Origin: a virus
Length of the DNA stretch: 62,605 bases
Virus record (IMG/VR): IMGVR_UViG_3300048110_000198
Location: 1-62,605 of that record
Reading direction: 5' to 3' (one strand)
Shown piece by piece: positions 44,106-52,740 of the stretch (the stretch's first letter is position 1; every line of letters begins with the position of its first letter). Both the position numbers and the translations under genes were made by a program. The notes below the pieces were generated by a model that did no database searches, was not told the DNA's origin, and worked only from the letters and a program-made list of their open reading frames with translations.

Positions 44106-46637
44106 ATGGCAGAAGACGTAATTATTAGAGGTTTTGGAGATGATAGAGATTTTCCTGACTTTGCTACTGAAAAAACTATTAAGACAGTGGAGGCAGCTTT
44201 AAAGCAAGCTAACGTATTTAATAGTGAGTCCACCAAGTATCTAGCACAGGTTGCATTAGGTGAAAAGCGTGGTCAGATGGCTATGAATAAACTTATGCAA
44301 TCTATGAACAATGTTGCATCAGAAATTAAAAAAGGTGCAAAAGATGGTAGTGATGCCGCAGATTCTGCCGATCAAGCAAGTAAAAAGCAATTAGGTGCAT
44401 TTACTAAATTACTAACATTAGGAAAAGACACCATCAAATTGAGAAAAGAACAATTTGCAAAAGAGTTAAAAAATGATGACGAGATAAAGCGCCTTATGAA
44501 ACAAGGTATGGCTGAAGATAGTGCAGGTCTTATGGCTGGGTTATCAAGTCTATCTGGTATTGCAGGTAAACTTGCTGCAGGTGTTGTTGCAGTTGCAGGA
44601 GTAGTTAAAGGTGCAAACAACTATCTATTACAACAAGGAACTGATAGATTCAACTTCGCACAAGAATTAAGACAGAGTGGTCTAGCCGCAGGACTTTCTG
44701 AATCAGGTGCAAGTCTAACAGCATTTGCAGATAAGGTTCGAGTGAATAACTTTACTCTAGGAGAAGCCGCAGAGTTTACACAGCGTTTCTCAAAAGCAGT
44801 TGGTGTTACTGGTGTTAATGGTGCATTAGATTTTGTAAACACATTAGCATATAGTGGAGATAACGGCGGCGATATGATGCGTAGGTTTGGTATGGAGTTT
44901 GGTGAAGTTGCAAATGTATCAGGTGAATACTTAGAATCTGTACGTGCATTAGGTATGTTAGACAAAATGTCAAATAATGAACTTAGACTTGGTATGGACA
45001 ATTTTATGTCAACCGTTGTTGCAACATCTAATATTATGAAGATTAATATGGAAGATGCAGCACAAATGATTAAAGATACATTAAAACGTGATGATATTAC
45101 ATCATTGCTTGCTACTATGGATCCAGATAGAGCCGCACAAGTACAAGATGTAGTAGGACTTGCAGGAGGTATGCAAACTGAGCTAGGCGAAGCCCTTGCA
45201 CAAAGATTAGCAGCAGGTTCACAACAAGAATTTATGATGTCCGATGCATATAGACAATTACAATCAAGTCCTATAGCAATGGAACTTCTTCCAGTAATTG
45301 AAAGATTAGCATCAGCATCAGAACAAGGAGGAACTGAAGGGTTCCAAAATGCATTTGCTAATCTAAGTGGTGATATTGAAAGAATAAGAGGTATAGCATC
45401 TGATAACAGAGTTCTATTTACATCTGGCTCAGATGATACAGGCATGAAAGTACTAGCACAATTGATGAGACAATCACAAACAGCAGAAGATGCAAATGCT
45501 GGATTTGTTAAATTGGGAGAAGATGACCAAGCAGTAATAGGTGCAGTTGAAGTCCAGCGACAGTTTACAGTTGCTATGGAAGGTGTAAATAATGAGCTAA
45601 TAAAATCTGGTAACTTTGGTGAGAATGTAGCAAAACTTAATAGAGCAAATCTAGCATTAATTGAAACTTTAGAAGCAGAAGCAACCGGTGTTGCAAATCA
45701 AGTATCTGGTATTATATTTGATACTACATTTGCTGCGCAAGCAGGTGTGACATCAATTATTAATAGATTTGTAGGAAGTGTGGCAGATATAGCACGTGGT
45801 GTCGGACTACTGGATAGTGAGGCAGGAAAAGCCGCAGATGCAGTAAGAGCAATGAGACAATCTATTAATGCTACCTTTGGCGGCGCAGCAGCGTTTGATG
45901 CAAATGGTGAATTAGCTTCTGGTCCTATCGGTGACTTAGTTAATAAAATTAATAGTACTGAAACAGAAATATCAAACTTAGGTCCGGATGCAAATCCATA
46001 TACGCAAGGTGGTTTAACTGCATCATTACAACGTGATAGAGCAGAATTAGAAGAATTAATTTCTGAAATCGAAGTAGCAAATCCACAAGCGGCTAATCTA
46101 CTTAGAATTGAAGCAGGATTAAATAATCTAGTACAAGCAGATGAAACTGTGCAATATGACCCAGAACGATTAGCATTAGAACAACAAATGATGTTGACAT
46201 CACATGGTGGTTTTATTGGACAAAAGGATTCTGAAGGTTATGTACTTCAAGGCGGCGGTCGCATGGAAACTAGTGAACAGGCGTCTGAGCGTGTATTAGC
46301 ATCATTAGAAGCTAGTTTAGGAACAACTTTGAATAGAAAGGCATTCAATGCGATAAGTTCTGGCGATAGTACTGATTTATTAGACACACTTGGTTTTGAC
46401 GATGCAGATAACAATATAACTGCCGAAGAAACTAGAATGGTTGGAGATATGATAATAGCTATGAACGAAAACAATATGCTAAGCCAAGAAAAAGTACAAG
46501 AATTAATAGAAGCGATGAAAAATACAACAGGATCTGAAGGAGCTTTAGACTTCAGTGTAGCATCAGCAGAAGAAAAGGCAGAACGTGACAGACTAATATC
46601 TTCAATTGATATATTAGTAACACAACTAAGACAATAA
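44106..46637 (+). CDS. 29: Tail tape measure protein
   Basis: 843 residues from the ATG at 44106 with a GAGAG ribosome site; the frame is open to a GTG at 44094. It is almost entirely helical, Ala/Gln/Asn-rich, with a hydrophobic segment (about 138-168, GLMAGLSSLSGIAGKLAAGV) as in tape measure proteins. T4 gp29 has 590 residues; length follows tail length, so a longer protein fits a longer tail. The call rests on composition and position: it is divergent from the gp26-like chaperone and upstream of the portal. The gp29 label is by role, not by visible homology. Confidence 0.65.
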   Translation: MAEDVIIRGFGDDRDFPDFATEKTIKTVEAALKQANVFNSESTKYLAQVALGEKRGQMAMNKLMQSMNNVASEIKKGAKDGSDAADSADQASKKQLGAFTKLLTLGKDTIKLRKEQFAKELKNDDEIKRLMKQGMAEDSAGLMAGLSSLSGIAGKLAAGVVAVAGVVKGANNYLLQQGTDRFNFAQELRQSGLAAGLSESGASLTAFADKVRVNNFTLGEAAEFTQRFSKAVGVTGVNGALDFVNTLAYSGDNGGDMMRRFGMEFGEVANVSGEYLESVRALGMLDKMSNNELRLGMDNFMSTVVATSNIMKINMEDAAQMIKDTLKRDDITSLLATMDPDRAAQVQDVVGLAGGMQTELGEALAQRLAAGSQQEFMMSDAYRQLQSSPIAMELLPVIERLASASEQGGTEGFQNAFANLSGDIERIRGIASDNRVLFTSGSDDTGMKVLAQLMRQSQTAEDANAGFVKLGEDDQAVIGAVEVQRQFTVAMEGVNNELIKSGNFGENVAKLNRANLALIETLEAEATGVANQVSGIIFDTTFAAQAGVTSIINRFVGSVADIARGVGLLDSEAGKAADAVRAMRQSINATFGGAAAFDANGELASGPIGDLVNKINSTETEISNLGPDANPYTQGGLTASLQRDRAELEELISEIEVANPQAANLLRIEAGLNNLVQADETVQYDPERLALEQQMMLTSHGGFIGQKDSEGYVLQGGGRMETSEQASERVLASLEASLGTTLNRKAFNAISSGDSTDLLDTLGFDDADNNITAEETRMVGDMIIAMNENNMLSQEKVQELIEAMKNTTGSEGALDFSVASAEEKAERDRLISSIDILVTQLRQ

Positions 46638-46642
46638 AACAT

Positions 46643-46671
46643 TTGACACACTGATAAAAGTGTGTTATTAT
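46643..46671 (+). promoter_or_regulatory. Sigma70-type promoter for the portal gene, with internal inverted repeat
   Basis: TTGACA (46643-46648), 17 bases, TATTAT (46666-46671). A perfect 7-bp inverted repeat ACACACT-GATAAA-AGTGTGT (46646-46665) fills the spacer. It could be an operator, or a stem that ends tape-measure RNA. Confidence 0.78.
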
Positions 46672-46696
46672 ACGTAAAGATACAGGATTATATATA

Positions 46697-48382
46697 ATGG
46701 CAACTTGGAAAAAATACTTTAAAACATATGATGGTATGCCCGAAAGGCAAACATCAAATCAAAGCGGCAGTGAAGCGTCTAATAAACGTTATAGCTCTTG
46801 GCTACCTGAAGTTTATCAGGGACAACCGAACCGTGTTCAGCGTTATGGTCAGTATGACCAGATGGATATGGATTCAGAAGTAAACGCCGCACTAGATATT
46901 ATTGCTGAATTCTCGACTCTTCAAGATGAACAATCAAAATTGCCATTTAAGTTTGACTTTCCAGAAGATCCAACAGAGTCAGAGAACGATGTTTTACAAA
47001 GAACGCTACGCCAATGGTGTTCTGTTAATGAAATGCATAAGCGTATCTTCCGTATCTTTAGAAACGCTATCAAGTATGGCGATCAAGTATTTGTCCGTGA
47101 TCCAGAAACATATAAACTATTTTGGGTTAATCCTGCCAAAGTAGACAAGGTTATTGTTAATGAAGGTAAAGGTAAAAAAGTAGAAGCATATTATGTTCAG
47201 GATATGGATATTAATATTGAAGGAATGAATGTTACCGCTGATACTAAAAAGCTAACACAAACTTCAGGTCAAGGCATGGGAATGCCTAATATGAATTCTA
47301 ATACTACACAAGGTTATACAGCAGGTAGTGCAGGCGGTTCTAGATTTGCAAATGACCAAACAACAACACCAATTGATGCACAACATATTGTACACATTTC
47401 ACTAAGTGAAGGTGTTGATGGTTTCTGGCCTTTCGGTACATCTATCTTAGAACCTATCTTTAAAGTTTATAAACAAAAAGAACTACTAGAAGATGCTATT
47501 CTGATTTATCGTGTACAACGTGCGCCAGAACGTAGAGTATTCTATATTGATGTGGGTAACATGCCGACACACAAAGCACGTCAGCACCTAGAACGTATTA
47601 AGAATGAAATTCATCAAAGACGTATTCCAAGTAAGACTGGTGGTGGACAAAACATTACTGATAGTGCATATAATCCACTATCTATTATGGAAGATTACTT
47701 CTTTGCATCAACGGCTGAAGGCAGAGGATCTAAAGTTGAGACACTACCAGGTGGTGAGAACTTAGGACAGATTGATGATTTAAAATACTTTAACGACAAA
47801 CTATTGCGTGGCTTACGTGTTCCAGCTTCATACTTAGGTGGTATGGACGATGGCGGTGCTACAGTGAATGATGGTCGTGTCGGCACAGCAATGATTGCTG
47901 AATTTAGATTTACTAAGTTCTGTGAACGACTACAAGCACTTATCGTTGAACAACTAGACAACGAGTTTAAGATGTTCTGCAAAAATCGTGGTGTACAAGT
48001 AGAGAGTTCACGTTTCTCATTACAATTCAATACTCCTCAGAACTTCGGTAAGTTCCGTCAAGCAGAAGTAGATCAAGTTGCAATGAATGTATTCTCAAGT
48101 ATTGAGGGTGCAGATTATATTAGTAAGCGTTTTGCAATGACTCGTTTCTTAGGTCTAACAGAAGACGAAATTCTACAGAACGAAAAGATGTGGCGTGAAG
48201 AAAACGGAGATACTGATGAATTAGCAGGATCTAGCGATACACTTAAAGGTGTAGGTGCATCTCCTGCTCCAGCAGATGCGGGCGGAGACGATTTTGACTT
48301 CGATGAAACAGATGTAGACGATACAGAAGACGGTTCAGTAATTGATGGATCGGAAAACGCAGAAACAGACGAAGAAGTATAA
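46697..48382 (+). CDS. 20: Portal vertex protein gp20
   Basis: 561 residues, close to T4 gp20 (524). The core NAALDIIAEFST, then FRIFRNAIKYGDQVFVRD, FWPFGTSILEPIFKVYKQ and RAPERRVFYIDVGNMP is the gp20 signature, followed by LPGGENLGQIDDLKYFNDKL. The acidic C-terminal tail (about 510-561) is extended. The dodecamer forms the DNA gate of the head and the prohead initiator. It is followed by the small head gene with 8 bases between. Confidence 0.95.
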   Translation: MATWKKYFKTYDGMPERQTSNQSGSEASNKRYSSWLPEVYQGQPNRVQRYGQYDQMDMDSEVNAALDIIAEFSTLQDEQSKLPFKFDFPEDPTESENDVLQRTLRQWCSVNEMHKRIFRIFRNAIKYGDQVFVRDPETYKLFWVNPAKVDKVIVNEGKGKKVEAYYVQDMDINIEGMNVTADTKKLTQTSGQGMGMPNMNSNTTQGYTAGSAGGSRFANDQTTTPIDAQHIVHISLSEGVDGFWPFGTSILEPIFKVYKQKELLEDAILIYRVQRAPERRVFYIDVGNMPTHKARQHLERIKNEIHQRRIPSKTGGGQNITDSAYNPLSIMEDYFFASTAEGRGSKVETLPGGENLGQIDDLKYFNDKLLRGLRVPASYLGGMDDGGATVNDGRVGTAMIAEFRFTKFCERLQALIVEQLDNEFKMFCKNRGVQVESSRFSLQFNTPQNFGKFRQAEVDQVAMNVFSSIEGADYISKRFAMTRFLGLTEDEILQNEKMWREENGDTDELAGSSDTLKGVGASPAPADAGGDDFDFDETDVDDTEDGSVIDGSENAETDEEV

Positions 48383-48385
48383 ATA
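48378..48385 (+). promoter_or_regulatory. T4-type late promoter (TATAAATA), predicted leaderless
   Basis: TATAAATACTACT overlaps the portal stop codon; the ATG at 48391 follows the octamer by five bases with no Shine-Dalgarno. Confidence 0.65.
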
Positions 48386-48390
48386 CTACT

Positions 48391-48612
48391 ATGAGATATT
48401 CAGATTTAAAAGAAAACTATTCTCCAGACGAGGATAAACACAACAGTATAGAGCTAGGCGATACTCGTAAAGACCGTCTAACTCTAGTACACCTATCAAA
48501 GTTGCGTAAGATACGTGAGTATCGTAAGTATCAAGAAGGTGTTAAGTCACAACAAGTACAGCGTCAATATAAAGGCTCTGGCGGTGAAGGTGGTGGCGAT
48601 ATGGAGCTTTAA
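48391..48612 (+). CDS. Small head-cluster protein
   Basis: 73 residues: acidic N-terminus, a basic helix (LSKLRKIREYRKYQEG) and a Gly-rich end. It takes the place of T4 gene 67 between portal and prohead core, and similar small KLRKxRE proteins sit there in marine relatives, but T4 gp67 is acidic, so homology is unsure. A role in prohead core formation is inferred from place. Confidence 0.65.
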   Translation: MRYSDLKENYSPDEDKHNSIELGDTRKDRLTLVHLSKLRKIREYRKYQEGVKSQQVQRQYKGSGGEGGGDMEL

Positions 48613-48672
48613 GCTCTATTAAGTAGTAAGTTTTACTATTTACGTCACATACTAAATATCTCTACGACAATG

Positions 48673-48699
48673 AAACGGCTCAAAAGAAGCCGTTTTTTT
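48673..48699 (+). terminator. Intrinsic terminator after the portal cluster
   Basis: AACGGCT and AGCCGTT (7 bp) with a 7-base loop, followed by a run of seven T. Confidence 0.85.
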
Positions 48700-48728
48700 G
48701 CATTTTCATAACATACACTATAATAACT

Positions 48729-48736
48729 TATAAATA
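48729..48736 (+). promoter_or_regulatory. T4-type late promoter (TATAAATA) for the prohead genes
   Basis: TATAAATAC 72 bases before the ATG at 48808. It lies 30 bases after the terminator and should drive the prohead core, protease, scaffold and capsid genes up to the terminator at 52645. Confidence 0.78.
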
Positions 48737-48741
48737 CTTTT

Positions 48742-48789
48742 GAAACAAAGAGTGTTTCTACACCCGCCACAAATAAGCAGTGGCTTTTT
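48742..48789 (+). other. Two tandem hairpins in the prohead leader
   Basis: GAAAC/GTTTC (48742-48758) and GCCAC/GTGGC (48766-48784), the second followed by five T. The second has the form of a weak terminator, 20 bases before the ribosome site AAGGAG. It may attenuate or protect the most abundant late mRNA. Confidence 0.45.
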
Positions 48790-48807
48790 AGATAAGGAGA
48801 CATAATA

Positions 48808-49650
48808 ATGTCAAGCAAACTAGAACAAGTACTAGAACTTCTTATCAACGAGGAGCGTGAAGCAGCGGAAGAGCTACTGCACGATTTTATCGTAGAAAAT
48901 GCACGTCAAATTCACGAAGACCTTCTAAACGAAAGTGATGAAGTAGTTGAAGAAGAATTAGAAGAATTAGACGAAGCAGACGATATCCTTAGTGATGAAG
49001 AAGAAGCATCAGACGAACTAGAGTCAGATGCATCAGAAATCGAAAACGAAGAATTCTATGACGAAGACGAAATGGAAGACGATGAAGCATTAGACGACCT
49101 AGAAATGGGCGACGAAGCAGAATCAGAAGACGGCGTTGAAGCACGTGTAGATGATCTAGAATCAGCACTAGCTGAACTAGAAGCAGAATTCGAAAAAATC
49201 ATGTCAGGTGAAGACGATGCAGACGAAATGGATGCAGAAGACGAAGCTGAAGATGATATGGAAGAGTCATTCGAACTAGAACTAGACGAGTCAGAAGACG
49301 AAGACCTAGAAGAAGGTGAAGAATTAGACTTAGAAGAATCAGAAGATGACGCAGAAGAAGATGACGAAGAGTTAAACGAATATGTAACTCCAGTGTCAGC
49401 ATCAGAAGGCGACAACGGCGATAACACAGCATCAACTGTAAACGCAAATGCAAAGCGTCCAGGCGATGACTCAAATGCAGCACCAGTAAAAGCGAATGAT
49501 GGTAACACATCAGGCGGTTCAGGTGATGCGCCAAAAGATATGGGTACAAAGAATGTAAATGTATCAGGCAACTCAAAAGCACCAGCAATGTCAAATCAAG
49601 CGGCAAAGCCAGGTGATAATGGTGTGAATAACAAGTCAATCACATCATAA
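48808..49650 (+). CDS. Acidic prohead core protein (gp67/gp68-like)
   Basis: 280 residues. The N-terminal 50 residues (LEQVLELLINEEREAAEELL) form a helix typical of prohead core proteins in this position. Residues about 50-195 are almost only Glu, Asp, Ser, Leu and Ala. The last 85 are a neutral Gly/Asn/Ser/Pro tail. Strong acidity is a property of T4 gp67 and internal core proteins that are later cleaved by gp21. It lies just before the protease gene, as in the T4 head cluster. Confidence 0.75.
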   Translation: MSSKLEQVLELLINEEREAAEELLHDFIVENARQIHEDLLNESDEVVEEELEELDEADDILSDEEEASDELESDASEIENEEFYDEDEMEDDEALDDLEMGDEAESEDGVEARVDDLESALAELEAEFEKIMSGEDDADEMDAEDEAEDDMEESFELELDESEDEDLEEGEELDLEESEDDAEEDDEELNEYVTPVSASEGDNGDNTASTVNANAKRPGDDSNAAPVKANDGNTSGGSGDAPKDMGTKNVNVSGNSKAPAMSNQAAKPGDNGVNNKSITS

Positions 49651-49673
49651 TTTAATTCTATTTGGAGAAACCA

Positions 49674-50303
49674 ATGACCGTTCTTATTGAAAGATTTTCA
49701 CACAGTCAAGCAGGTGTTAAAACTCGCATTGTCGAAGGTGAAGACGGTGGAAAAAACATGTTTATGGAAGGTATTTTCGTCCAAGGTGGCGTTAAGAATG
49801 CTAACCAGCGTGTTTACCCGGTTTCAGAAATCTCAAGAGCAGTAGAAAGCGTTCAGAAAAAAATCTCTGAAGGCTTCCCTGTTCTAGGTGAATGTGATCA
49901 TCCACCGGAATTAACAGTAAACGTTGACCGTGTGTCACATATTATTGAAAATATGTGGATGGACGGACCAAACGGCTATGGTAAACTTAAAATTGTTCCT
50001 ACACCAATGGGTAACATCATCAGAACACTAATCGAATCAGGCGCTACTTTAGGTGTCTCATCTCGTGGTTCAGGCGAAGTTGGTAATGATGGTAACGTGA
50101 GTAACTTTGAGATTGTAACTGTAGATATCGTAGCTCAACCGAGTGCGCCAGAAGCGTACCCAAAAGCGATCTACGAAGGATTAATGAACATGAAAGGCGG
50201 CTATCAAACTTGGCAGCTTGCTCAAAGTGTTCAAAACGACAAGTCGGCACAAAAGTACTTGTCAGAAGAAATAGTAAAGTTCATTCGTGAACTTAAACTG
50301 TAA
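49674..50303 (+). CDS. 21: Prohead core protease gp21
   Basis: 209 residues from the ATG at 49674, which has TTTGGAG 7-10 bases upstream; the frame is open to a TTG at 49662. It is about the length of T4 gp21 (212). FPVLGECDHP carries the catalytic histidine and TLGVSSRGSGEV the serine of the herpesvirus-like S77 protease fold. gp21 cleaves scaffold and capsid proteins during head maturation. It sits between the core and scaffold genes, in T4 order. Confidence 0.93.
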   Translation: MTVLIERFSHSQAGVKTRIVEGEDGGKNMFMEGIFVQGGVKNANQRVYPVSEISRAVESVQKKISEGFPVLGECDHPPELTVNVDRVSHIIENMWMDGPNGYGKLKIVPTPMGNIIRTLIESGATLGVSSRGSGEVGNDGNVSNFEIVTVDIVAQPSAPEAYPKAIYEGLMNMKGGYQTWQLAQSVQNDKSAQKYLSEEIVKFIRELKL

Positions 50304-50319
50304 AACAGGAGAAGCAACA

Positions 50320-51432
50320 ATGGCAAACGAAATTCTTGCAAATCTTTTAGAGTCTGGCGCACTAAGCGAAGAAGCTGGTGCAGCTATCAAAGAGGCTATG
50401 GAAGTAAAACTTAATGAAGCAAGAGAGGAAATTACAGCCGAGTTGCGTGAAGAGTTCGCACAAAAGTTTGAACATGACAAAGGTGTCATCGTTGAAGCAA
50501 TGGATAATATGCTAAATGAAGCAATCCGTGCTGAAATGACAGAGTTCAAAACGGATCGTGAAGCTCTAATCGCAGAACGAGTTGCGTATAAGAAAGCAAT
50601 TTCTGAACACGCAAAGATCCTCGAAAAATTCATTACTTCTCATCTTGCAGCAGAAGTTAAGGAACTACAAGCAGACCGTGCAAAAGTAGCTGAAAATCTA
50701 GAAACGACAAAATCGTTTGTAGTGAAGCAACTATCACGTGAACTTGCAGAATTCCACAACGACAAGCGTGAATTAGTAGAAACTAAAGTACGCATGGTAG
50801 CAGAGGGTAAAGAACTTCTTACGAAAACTAAGGAATCTTTTATCAAACGTTCAGCAGAGTTAGTAGAGAACACAATCTCTAACGCTCTACGTTCAGAAAT
50901 CGTAACGCTTAAAGAAGACATTCAATCGGCTAAAGAAAATGAATTTGGTCGTAAATTGTTTGAAGCATTCGCAGGCGAATTCATGTCATCACAACTAAAT
51001 GAAGGCACAGAAGTAGCTAAAATGAATACTAAGCTAGACGAATCTGCTAATAAAGTTGCAGAACTAGAAGCAATGATTACTGCTAAAGAAGCAGATATTG
51101 CTACAGCGCAAAAAGCAAATCGTGTAATGGAAGATCGTATTAATCGCAAAGCGAAACTAGACGAACTACTATCACCACTTGCTGGTCAAAAGCGTGAAGT
51201 AATGTCTGATTTACTTGAAACAGTAAAAACAACTAATTTAAAAACTGCATTTAAGAAATATCTACCAGCAGTTTTAAATGAATCAGTTTCAGCGAAAGCA
51301 GAAACAAAAACATTAACAGAAAGCAAAGTCACAGAACAAACTGGTGATCGTGGAGCAAAACAGGAAACTCCAACATCAACAGACGGCGATGCTGATATAG
51401 TCGTGCTAAGAAAACTAGCCGGTCTAAAGTAA
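50320..51432 (+). CDS. 22: Scaffolding (prohead core) protein gp22
   Basis: 370 residues from the ATG at 50320 with an AGGAGAAG ribosome site; an in-frame GTG at 50287 is not supported. Nearly all alpha-helical and charged with long heptad stretches (LREEFAQKFEHDKGVIVEAM, for example). The C-terminal RKLAGLK is a short tail common in this family. T4 gp22 is 269 residues. It forms the core around which the capsid assembles and is cleaved by gp21. Position between gp21 and gp23 is diagnostic. Confidence 0.9.
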   Translation: MANEILANLLESGALSEEAGAAIKEAMEVKLNEAREEITAELREEFAQKFEHDKGVIVEAMDNMLNEAIRAEMTEFKTDREALIAERVAYKKAISEHAKILEKFITSHLAAEVKELQADRAKVAENLETTKSFVVKQLSRELAEFHNDKRELVETKVRMVAEGKELLTKTKESFIKRSAELVENTISNALRSEIVTLKEDIQSAKENEFGRKLFEAFAGEFMSSQLNEGTEVAKMNTKLDESANKVAELEAMITAKEADIATAQKANRVMEDRINRKAKLDELLSPLAGQKREVMSDLLETVKTTNLKTAFKKYLPAVLNESVSAKAETKTLTESKVTEQTGDRGAKQETPTSTDGDADIVVLRKLAGLK

Positions 51433-51460
51433 TTAACCAGAACACAGGAGAATCAAACAG

Positions 51461-52618
51461 ATGGAAAATCTTTTTGAAGGAAACAACTGGGACAACACAC
51501 GTGATGCGTTACTAGAAGGTCTAGAAGGCACCAAACGTGACGTAATGTCATCAGTACTAAACAACACAAAAGTAGCTCTTGCAGAATCAGCAACAGCAGG
51601 CGCAACACAAGCAGGTAACATTGCGACACTAAACAAAGTGATCCTACCAGTTATCCGTCGTGTAATGCCAACAGTTATCGCAAACGAAATCATCGGCGTA
51701 CAGCCAATGACTGGTCCAGTAGGTCAGATTCATACACTACGTGTACGTTATGCAGATAACGCAGCAGGCGTAACAGCAGGCCAAGAAGCACTATCACCAT
51801 TCGATATTGCTAAATCATACTCAGGCGCAGATGGTACAGCACCAGCGGCGACAGCAGCTATGGAAGGTACAGCAGGTAACAGAATGTCAATCCAAGTGAT
51901 GAAACAAACTGTTGAAGCGAAAACACGTAAGCTATCAGCACGTTGGACATTCGAAGCGGCACAAGACGCTAACGCAATGCACGGCCTAGACGTTGAAGCA
52001 GAGATCATGGCAGCACTTGCTATGGAAATCACAGCAGAAATCGACCAAGAAGTTCTAGGTTCACTAGAAAATCTAGCGACAACTGGTGCGACTTTCGACA
52101 TGAACGCAGCATTCACAGGCACACCAACATTCGTAGGTGATCGTCACGCAGTTCTAGCAACTCTAATCAACCAACAAGCTAACCTAGTAGCACAGCGCAC
52201 AAGACGTGGCGCAGCTAACTGGGCAGTTGTATCACCAGCGGCGCTAACAGTGCTACAGTCAGCTACAACATCAGCATTCGCACGTACAACAGAAGGTACA
52301 TTCGAAGCACCAACAAATACAAAATTCGTTGGTACACTAAACGGTACAATGCGTGTATATGTAAACACATATGCAAATGACGCAGCACCAGTTCTACTAG
52401 GCTATAAAGGCTCAGGCGAAATTGATGCAGCAGCATTCTATTGCCCATACGTACCACTAATGTCATCAGGCGTTGTTGTGGACCCAGCATCATTCGAACC
52501 AGTAGTGTCATTCATGACTCGTTACGGTTACGTTGAGCTAACAAACACAGCATCATCACTAGGTAACGCAGCAGATTACGTTTCAAAAATCGACGTTGCA
52601 AACCTAGCATTCGTATAA
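51461..52618 (+). CDS. 23: Major capsid protein gp23
   Basis: 385 residues, shorter than T4 gp23 (521). Recognisable segments are VILPVIRRVMPTVIANEIIG, VQPMTGPVGQIHTLRVRY, KLSARWTFEAAQDANAMHG and MTRYGYVELT near the end. The N-terminal 65 residues contain the likely gp21-cleaved prodomain. Codons are strongly biased (frequent CTA, GCA, CGT), fitting very high expression. CAGGAG precedes the ATG and an intrinsic terminator follows. Confidence 0.96.
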   Translation: MENLFEGNNWDNTRDALLEGLEGTKRDVMSSVLNNTKVALAESATAGATQAGNIATLNKVILPVIRRVMPTVIANEIIGVQPMTGPVGQIHTLRVRYADNAAGVTAGQEALSPFDIAKSYSGADGTAPAATAAMEGTAGNRMSIQVMKQTVEAKTRKLSARWTFEAAQDANAMHGLDVEAEIMAALAMEITAEIDQEVLGSLENLATTGATFDMNAAFTGTPTFVGDRHAVLATLINQQANLVAQRTRRGAANWAVVSPAALTVLQSATTSAFARTTEGTFEAPTNTKFVGTLNGTMRVYVNTYANDAAPVLLGYKGSGEIDAAAFYCPYVPLMSSGVVVDPASFEPVVSFMTRYGYVELTNTASSLGNAADYVSKIDVANLAFV

Positions 52619-52644
52619 GTTTTACTTAAACGATTAATAATATT

Positions 52645-52672
52645 AACCCGGGAGGAAACTCCCGGGTTTTTT
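52645..52672 (+). terminator. Strong intrinsic terminator after gp23
   Basis: AACCCGGGAG and CTCCCGGGTT (10 bp) around a GAAA tetraloop, then six T. Confidence 0.95.
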
Positions 52673-52700
52673 ATTGGCTCCAGCTTTAATTCGATAAACT

Positions 52701-52708
52701 GATAAATA
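52701..52708 (+). promoter_or_regulatory. T4-type late promoter (GATAAATA) for the fibre genes
   Basis: GATAAATAG 33 bases before the ATG at 52741, with a GGAAG ribosome site between. Confidence 0.7.
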
Positions 52709-52740
52709 GACTTGTATAATTAAGTTTGGAAGAACATATC

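Noticed and set aside
44621-45445. Long antisense ORF (274 codons) opposite the tape measure gene
   Set aside because: It lies wholly inside a well-supported gene, has no ribosome site, and its Ser/Leu/Pro-rich product is what an antisense frame of an Ala/Gln-rich gene gives.
49056-49571. Antisense ORF of 171 codons made mostly of serine
   Set aside because: It is the mirror of the GAA/GAT-rich acidic core gene; low complexity and no start signals.
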